From positions 1-13,553 of the forward strand of contig JADGJH010000873.1 in the NCBI GenBank assembly GCA_027596945.1: 13,553 nt of DNA, read 5' to 3'. Position 1 is the stretch's first letter. Each line of letters opens with the position of its first letter. This DNA comes from Physocladia obscura (taxonomy: Eukaryota; Chytridiomycota; Chytridiomycetes; Chytridiales; Chytriomycetaceae). The notes beneath the pieces were generated by a model. That model was not told the origin of the DNA. It searched no databases and saw only the letters and a list, made by a program, of their open reading frames with translations. The translations under genes were made by a program, and so were the position numbers. Positions 8,589-13,553 of the stretch are shown here, piece after piece.

Positions 8589-8696
8589 AATAAATTTATA
8601 CTGACGTTTTTCTTTCAAAGCTTAAAACAGCGAATTTGAATGCACTGTTTGAGCAATGGCAAATGGAGTTTTTCCTTATTCTGTGTTTCAAATAAA
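8589..8696 (+). promoter_or_regulatory. Candidate polyadenylation signals of lipase copy 3
   Basis: AATAAA at 8589-8594, 80 bases after the TGA, and another at 8691-8696. The second is only about 70 bases from the stop codon of the convergent methyltransferase gene, so the two 3' ends may overlap. Confidence 0.4.
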
Positions 8697-8764
8697 TTCC
8701 CCTTTCTCACGCTTCAATGACTACCAAAAATTTTGCACACAGCTAATTTGATTGAAAACTATCA

Positions 8765-10680
8765 TTATTCGGTTTTCAATTGCTCTTCCAAACCTGCCAT
8801 TCTCTTTCTCTTCAACATATCCATTGACCGCAACTGTCCACAAGCACCCAGAATATCCACACCGCGACTCAACCGCAAATGGCAATGCACCCCACCTGCA
8901 ACAATTCTTCTTCGAAACAAATCAATCTGACTTATATCACTACATTCATACCCACTACCCTCCCATCCATGAAACGGAATCAAATTCACATGAACTGTAC
9001 TTGCAAGCTCCCGCATGTCACCAATCTTGAGCCCACGTTTCAGCAGATTAACTAACTGGTCTGCTTCTTGAATCGAATCATTGACACCTTTTAACATCAC
9101 ATATTCAAAGGTGACGCGTTTATGCCGTCTTCCGACGAGAATTGTGCCTTGTTTTAGCTTTTGTTTCATATCATTGGTGTTATCCCCTCGGAAATCGGCG
9201 GCAGCTTTAAAATTTCTTTTGTTGTATTTGCTTGGATGGAGTTGCAGGTATTGGCGAACAGATTCCATAAGTGTCGCAATGTTATATTGCTTGTTTATGG
9301 GCATGAGTGAAGATCGGAGACGATCGGTTGTTGCGTGGAGACTAATTGCGAGGCTACAGCCGGCGAGTTCTGTTGCAATTTTGGGAATTAGCGGCGCAAT
9401 TCCGCTGGTGCTGATTGTTATTTTGGAGGGATGGAAATTGAGGTCACTTGTTAGTGTTTTAATGAACGGCTTTAGATTTTTAAAGTTGAGTAACGGTTCG
9501 CCTTGACCCTAAAAGTGGGTGTTGCATATGTGTGTATGTGTTGTGTTGTGTATGTGTGTGTGTGACGAAATTAATTGACTGAAAGAAAAATCAAAGAAAG
9601 AAGTTCAAATATTTGAAATATACCATCAATACAATGTTTTTCAAGACTCGTGGAAAAGAATTTTCCTTTCTAAAATCTTTAGCGATTCTCATTCCATGCA
9701 TTACTTGTGCAACCATTTCCCAAGCTTCCAAATTTCTGAGCATTTTTTGGGTTCCCTAAAAATAAGCATCAGCACTTAGTAAATTTGTTTCAATAACAAC
9801 TCACAGTGTGACAAAAAGTACAAGCTAGCGAACACCCAACCTGCGATGAAACACAAAGTGTTGCAGTCGGCTTTTGCTCAGTTTCAACATACTCATGCAT
9901 CATATCCGTCTCACCCTGGGAGCCATTATTCATTGGAATATAAACACACTCAACTTTCGCACTAACAACCTTCTTTTCTGCACTGCCAGAAATATGCTCA
10001 GGAAATTCCATCAAAATTTTACGTGTTTCGTCAGAACTCTCTGTTTCAACGACGCTCGAGGGGGTGCCGATTTCGAACCTATTAGAGAGATCTTGGCGCA
10101 TTTCAAGCGGTATTGTCTTTATGGCGTCGAAAGATGTGGTACCGTGTTTATATATAGCATCATGGAGCTGAATTGAGCGGAATGCGGGAGTAGCTGTATC
10201 CATTTTCCAGATCGTCGATGCATATGCAGAAAATGGTAACGCTAAGAGAATTTTTTTGTGGTCGAGTGTTGACGCGGGTTTAAATTGAGACTCCAATTCT
10301 GTTGTAACCGACTTCTGTTGTTGTTGTTGTTGTTGTTGTTGTTGCTGTTGTTGTTGCTGTTGTTGCTGCCGTTGTTGTTGTTGGATCAAGATGAACGGTT
10401 TTGTTGGAATAACAAATCCCGAGCGTTCAAGTTTGCGACGGGCTTCTTTGGTGGTATGGTTGAATCGTTTTTCGTTTTCCAGCGCTCTTTCGAGCGAATT
10501 TGTGCGACGGGTGGTGATGTCGGCATCAAGTGGTGTTTTTACTCTTTTTTTCGTTATCGTTGATGTTGTTTCTTTCGATTCTCTTCTGATTACAATGACT
10601 TTTTTTCGGTTGAATTGCGTGTTGTGTCCCACAGTTGAGACTGCCCGACTTGACAGCTTGGTCGAAGTGAATAGAAACAT
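8765..10680 (-). CDS. rlmN: RlmN-type radical SAM RNA (adenine-C2) methyltransferase with polyQ N-terminus
   Basis: Predicted to methylate C2 of adenine in large-subunit rRNA, and in tRNA for bacterial RlmN, using SAM and a 4Fe-4S cluster. Exons on the minus strand are 10680-9805, 9755-9624 and 9508-8765 (introns 49 and 115 nt), giving 583 residues; E. coli RlmN has 384. Residues 1-48 are basic with few acids, suggesting a mitochondrial presequence. Residues 100-122 are polyQ. The RlmN N-terminal helical domain is near 140-210. CVSSQVGCSLACTFC gives the auxiliary Cys276 and cluster ligands Cys283, 287 and 290. Then come GTQKMLRNL, GQGEPLLN (337 on), STSG, SLHATTDRLR and a C-terminal GACGQL with the methyl-carrying-type Cys559. 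All catalytic cysteines are present. Organellar location is inferred. Cfr is a paralogous alternative, less likely in a eukaryote. Confidence 0.9.
9515..9564. repeat. TG-rich microsatellite inside methyltransferase intron 2
   Basis: On the plus strand the intron holds interrupted TG/TGT runs (TATGTGTGTATGTG and similar). It makes this intron 115 nt, the longest in the window. Confidence 0.8.
10315..10383 (-). repeat. CAA/CAG trinucleotide repeat encoding polyglutamine
   Basis: Twenty-three codons on the minus strand encode four Gln, one Arg (CGG, 10369-10371) and eighteen Gln. CAA predominates with scattered CAG. It lies between the basic N-terminus and the first RlmN domain, so the insertion should not disturb the catalytic fold. 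Confidence 0.92.
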
Positions 10681-11110
10681 ATTCTCAAAAAAGAAAAGGA
10701 AGGGAAAAATTAACCAAGAACCACACTTATACTAAAGTGGGTTGGGTCAGCACCATTGCAAGAGCATCAAGCTGCAGTATAAATGGGGACAATATTGATT
10801 GTAGTTGTCAGCATATGATGAAGGCTATGATTGAATTCAACAAAGCTTTGATTTTGTCGGCAAGAAGATCTGCTTAAGGCTGTTGGGGAACTGGGATGTT
10901 GCAACAGCAAATGGCATACTTTTTGAGATATCTTCTCTGGCTGACCAGCTGTTGCTTATGATCATCGTGGTGGCAACCTTGACAAAAATCTCACAAAAAG
11001 TAACTGAAATATTGGATATACAAATCAAAAAAAAACTCAGACTTAACAGGCACAGCAATTTTCTCACAAAACCACCAAAAAATAGAGAATCATACTAAAC
11101 CATTTAAATT
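10681..11110. other. Upstream region of the methyltransferase; no gene recognised
   Basis: The first 60 or so bases should hold the leader of the minus-strand methyltransferase gene. Beyond that, a minus-strand frame at 10837-11067 (about 76 codons) contains protein-like text (ISNSWSAREDISKSMPFAVA) that I cannot assign. It probably belongs to the right-hand transposon tract, because CpG disappears from 10968 on. Confidence 0.4.
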
Positions 11111-11129
11111 TAAATATGACAATAAATCA

Positions 11130-11820
11130 TTATTCAAAGCAGAAATTCTAACAATTATGCTGCATTACATAAAATACCAAATAACCCAAAAATAAAAATC
11201 TTCACAGACTCTGAATCATCTATCAAAATTATTTAAAAAGCCCATAAATTTTTAGGCATAAACAACAGACATATCTTAAAAACAAATGATGCAGCAGTGG
11301 TTATTGGAATAAATGAACAGCTAAAAAGAATACAAGTGAACAACAATCAAAACATAGATGATATTCTTCAACACATTAAATCACACTAAAAAACAAAAAC
11401 CCTAAATGATGAATGCAATGAAATTGCCAATAAAGTACACACAAACCCAGAAATAGCATTAACAATATCAAACACAGAAATCAACCCAGAAATAATCCTC
11501 CCTAGACTTAAAAATAAATATCTAGACAAATACCCATCCACATATAAAATACATTTTCAGAATGGAACAAAAACAAAAAACCAAAAACATACTAAAGAAA
11601 ACACTTAACTATGACATCAATGCCAACAAATCAATAAATAACATATTCTTCTCAGAAAAAAAGAAAAATAGGCTGAACCAAACATACCTATAACAGCACA
11701 CATTTATAATAAATATCCTGAACAGAAATCTACAGACACTTGATAAATTAAAAAGATGCAAAACTCAATCAGGAAATTGTGATGACTACACTTCAGTGAA
11801 ACTATATACCTTGTCTTCTT
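11130..11820 (+). pseudogene. LINE-type retrotransposon fragment with RNase H domain
   Basis: The plus-strand translation shows KAEIL (catalytic Glu, about 11136-11150), a one-base shift, then KIPNNPKIKIFTDSESSIKII with the catalytic Asp at 11207-11209. The same frame continues past a TAA at 11234-11236 through KAHKFLGINNRHIL and IDDILQHIKSH. A TAA at 11387-11389 interrupts it before CNEIANKV, where the usual catalytic Asp (NE.AD..A) is Asn at 11429-11431. The frame then stays open to 11606. A further block in another frame (INNIFFSEKKKNRLNQTYL to GNCDDYTSVKLYTLSS, to about 11820) looks like a C-terminal tail. RNase H fits the C-terminus of a LINE polyprotein. I see no link to the left-flank LINE, which has the opposite orientation. 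No CpG is present. Confidence 0.68.
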
Positions 11821-11880
11821 GAACACACAATTCAAGTTTTACAGCCACTTTCTTAATGCAAGATTTTAAAATCAAAGATT

Positions 11881-12725
11881 TCAGCAAGTTGACAATTGTT
11901 TTTGCAGTGGCATTAGTTCAGCCAATTTCACTTGATTGCATATTGACATTAAACATTGCATTTTTGATGACAAGTTGTCAAATGGAAAAACTCTGGTGCA
12001 CTTGAATGACAATGTTATAATGTGAGACATGATGCATTGTCCGGATTCACAAGCAATGGAGATAAGTTCTTCTCCCACTTTTCCCAATGTGTTTGTTGCA
12101 AAACTTCATTTTTCCTAATACAACTGACAGATTTTGTTCTTCATATTTGCAAAAATTAACAAGTCCAGAGGCTGCAAGAAGCAAGTTGTGTTTGGAAGGA
12201 GGAAGAAACCAGAGATACCTGACTTAAAACACAGTGTGAGAGCATTCAATGTTCTGTGAACGTCAAGATTGTTGCACAAAAGTACTGGAGTAAGTCCACC
12301 ATGTTGATTTGCCCAAACTGACTTTAATTCCATCAAAATTGGCTTCCACTGCAGCTCTGTTAAGTATCTGCTGTTGCTATATGCAAAATATGTCAGGTTA
12401 TTTTCATCATGACACAGACAGCCACATTGGCTTGTAACTGGATGTTACCGAACTTAACTGGTATAAAAACATACATAATCCTCTCCCCAGTTGCAGTTAC
12501 AAATGGAATAAAGGTTGCATATTAACTGTGTTCATTTTGAAGATAAATATTGATGCTGACAATCACATTTGACTGTGCATTGTTGTTTTGTAATTTAATT
12601 CGCATTTTATCAATGTTCATGATATTTTTTCAACTGTAGCAATTATCATTCATCCAATGCTCAAAGTTGTTGACCCATGTTTGGATTGAATCAAGAGTGA
12701 GTGTTAAATTTTGTTGAAACACACA
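11881..12725 (-). pseudogene. pogo/Tigger-like (DDE_1) transposase relic
   Basis: Read on the minus strand. TWVNNFEHWM precedes NIDKMRIKLQNNNAQSNVIV, which matches the NxDETR motif region (first Asp at 12609-12611). Then come FIPFVTATGERIMYVFIPVK and, after a frameshift near 12405, YLTELQWKPILMELKSVW. PVLLCNNLDVHR is the second-Asp motif, with Asp replaced by Asn at 12271-12273. LLPNTTCFLQPLDLLIFANMK is the hallmark LPPxTTHxLQPLD block of DDE_1 transposases. After stops at 12115-12117 and 12106-12108 the same frame gives LSFKCTRVFPFD, the conserved FRxTGifPfn tail. Further stops lie at 12630-12632 and 12522-12524. The N-terminal DNA-binding domain was not found. Inactive. Confidence 0.82.
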
Positions 12726-13553
12726 ATAAATACTGTAAATATACATTTACATTTATAATTTGCTATTTACAATCTACTTTATTTTGCTCCAATGTCAACT
12801 AATTGACCATGACCATTATTACAATAAAACAATATCACATTCACACTCACAGAGCATCAATAATGCAATATAACAAATTCTCATTTGTTTCAATACATTA
12901 ACTTTAATTATAAGAAAGATACAATTCAAATCACATATATACACCTATAGTGTCAATTGGTCATTGTAAAGGGCGCTTTACAATACATGGATTGTGCTTT
13001 TGGATGAATCGAATAATGGCAGGAGGTGTTTTAAATAAGTTATCACAATTTAATAATAAATATCTTTATTCATATAAAATCTTTTCAATTCAGTTTATTG
13101 AAATTCTTGTTGGTTGCAAGAATTCTGTTGGGTTCTTCCTGTTCTTCCTCATTGCAATTTGCAAGATCATCAGGCAAAAGCTTGGTCATCGGCTCAAAGC
13201 CGGGTCATCAGCTCAAGGCTGGTCCATTAGCAAAAGCTGGCATCAGCTGAAGCCAGTAAACATTATAAGTCATTGGCCCTGCAACATCTGCATTAGATAA
13301 TTGAACCTCACCACAGCAAAGCAATAGGGATAGGTCCAGAATGAACTTGGGAAATGTTTGAACCCTGGCTAGGTCCCAAAAATAGTCAGGTGGCGTCCTT
13401 TATGCTCTGGAGATAAATAGAATAGATAGAACAAATAGAAACAGGTAAGTATGATTTATAAATACAAACACAATGTTTTTCTCTTTTTTCCATTAAGATA
13501 CTGAGTCCTTGTTCTGGTACCACCAGCAACAAGAACCCTTCTCTTTACACTCA
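12726..13553. other. AT-rich right end with no recognisable gene
   Basis: About 830 bases. Open frames here have no protein-like features. The part from 12730 to 13090 is strongly AT-rich. A degenerate repeat array lies at 13165-13254. GATAGA/AATAGA-type simple sequence occurs near 13415-13440. It may be more transposon debris. I could not identify an element end. Confidence 0.4.
13165..13254. repeat. Degenerate 18-19 bp tandem repeat, five units, each with a mini-hairpin
   Basis: Five consecutive units of the form GGTCATC-AGCTCAAGGCT fill 13165-13183, 13184-13202, 13203-13220, 13221-13238 and 13239-13254. Most units hold a small inverted repeat: GGCT-CAA-AGCC in unit 2, AGC-TCAAG-GCT in unit 3 and AGC-AAAA-GCT in unit 4. 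The units differ at several positions, so the array is old or under no strict constraint. Confidence 0.65.

Noticed and set aside
9081..9506. Plus-strand open frame of 141 codons
   Set aside because: It is antisense to the third exon of the RlmN-type gene, where the family motifs are clear on the minus strand.
10285..10563. Plus-strand protein with a long leucine run
   Set aside because: The leucines are the complementary reading of the CAA/CAG polyglutamine tract of the methyltransferase.
13184..13254. C/D-box snoRNA from TGATGA and CTGA motifs on the minus strand
   Set aside because: The motifs recur because of the tandem repeat, the C and D boxes are not correctly spaced, and no terminal stem is visible.
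13360..13385. tRNA T-arm-like string GTTTGAACCC
   Set aside because: No matching D-arm, anticodon arm or acceptor stem can be built around it.

Overview
This window comes from a eukaryotic nuclear genome. Every confident gene is split by short GT-AG introns, mostly 49-64 nt. AATAAA signals follow two of the lipase genes, and the gene island sits between decayed eukaryotic transposable elements (TEs). The short introns and compact spacing suggest a fungus or fungus-like microbe, perhaps an early-diverging zoosporic lineage. That placement is an inference; no diagnostic marker is present.

Left flank (1 to about 3065): a minus-strand non-LTR (LINE) retrotransposon relic with endonuclease, linker and reverse-transcriptase parts runs off the left edge. 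A broken Tc1/mariner (IS630-type) transposase follows. Its catalytic half is on the minus strand and its helix-turn-helix half on the plus strand, consistent with an internal inversion. About 670 bases of unassigned, partly repetitive DNA come next.

Central island (3736-10680): three tandem plus-strand paralogues of the monoacylglycerol-lipase type (alpha/beta hydrolase, S33/Hydrolase_4), with 5, 4 and 7 exons. All three retain the Ser-Asp-His triad. They face a minus-strand, three-exon RlmN-type radical-SAM RNA methyltransferase with a basic N-terminus and a polyglutamine tract. The lipase array is probably a local duplication acting in neutral-lipid or monoacylglycerol turnover. The methyltransferase is convergent with it and functionally separate, possibly organellar.

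Right flank (10681-13553): a plus-strand fragment carrying a LINE-type RNase H domain, a minus-strand pogo/Tigger-type (DDE_1) transposase relic, and AT-rich DNA ending in a degenerate 18-19 bp repeat array.

The strongest window-wide pattern is in base composition. The host exons are rich in CpG. The TEs are depleted, with a 1,074-bp stretch lacking CpG entirely. Conserved Arg and Asp codons in the TEs are changed as expected from CpG to TpG/CpA deamination. This suggests that cytosine methylation, or a similar mutational process, acts on TEs while sparing the genes. I saw no CRISPR array, rRNA or convincing tRNA.
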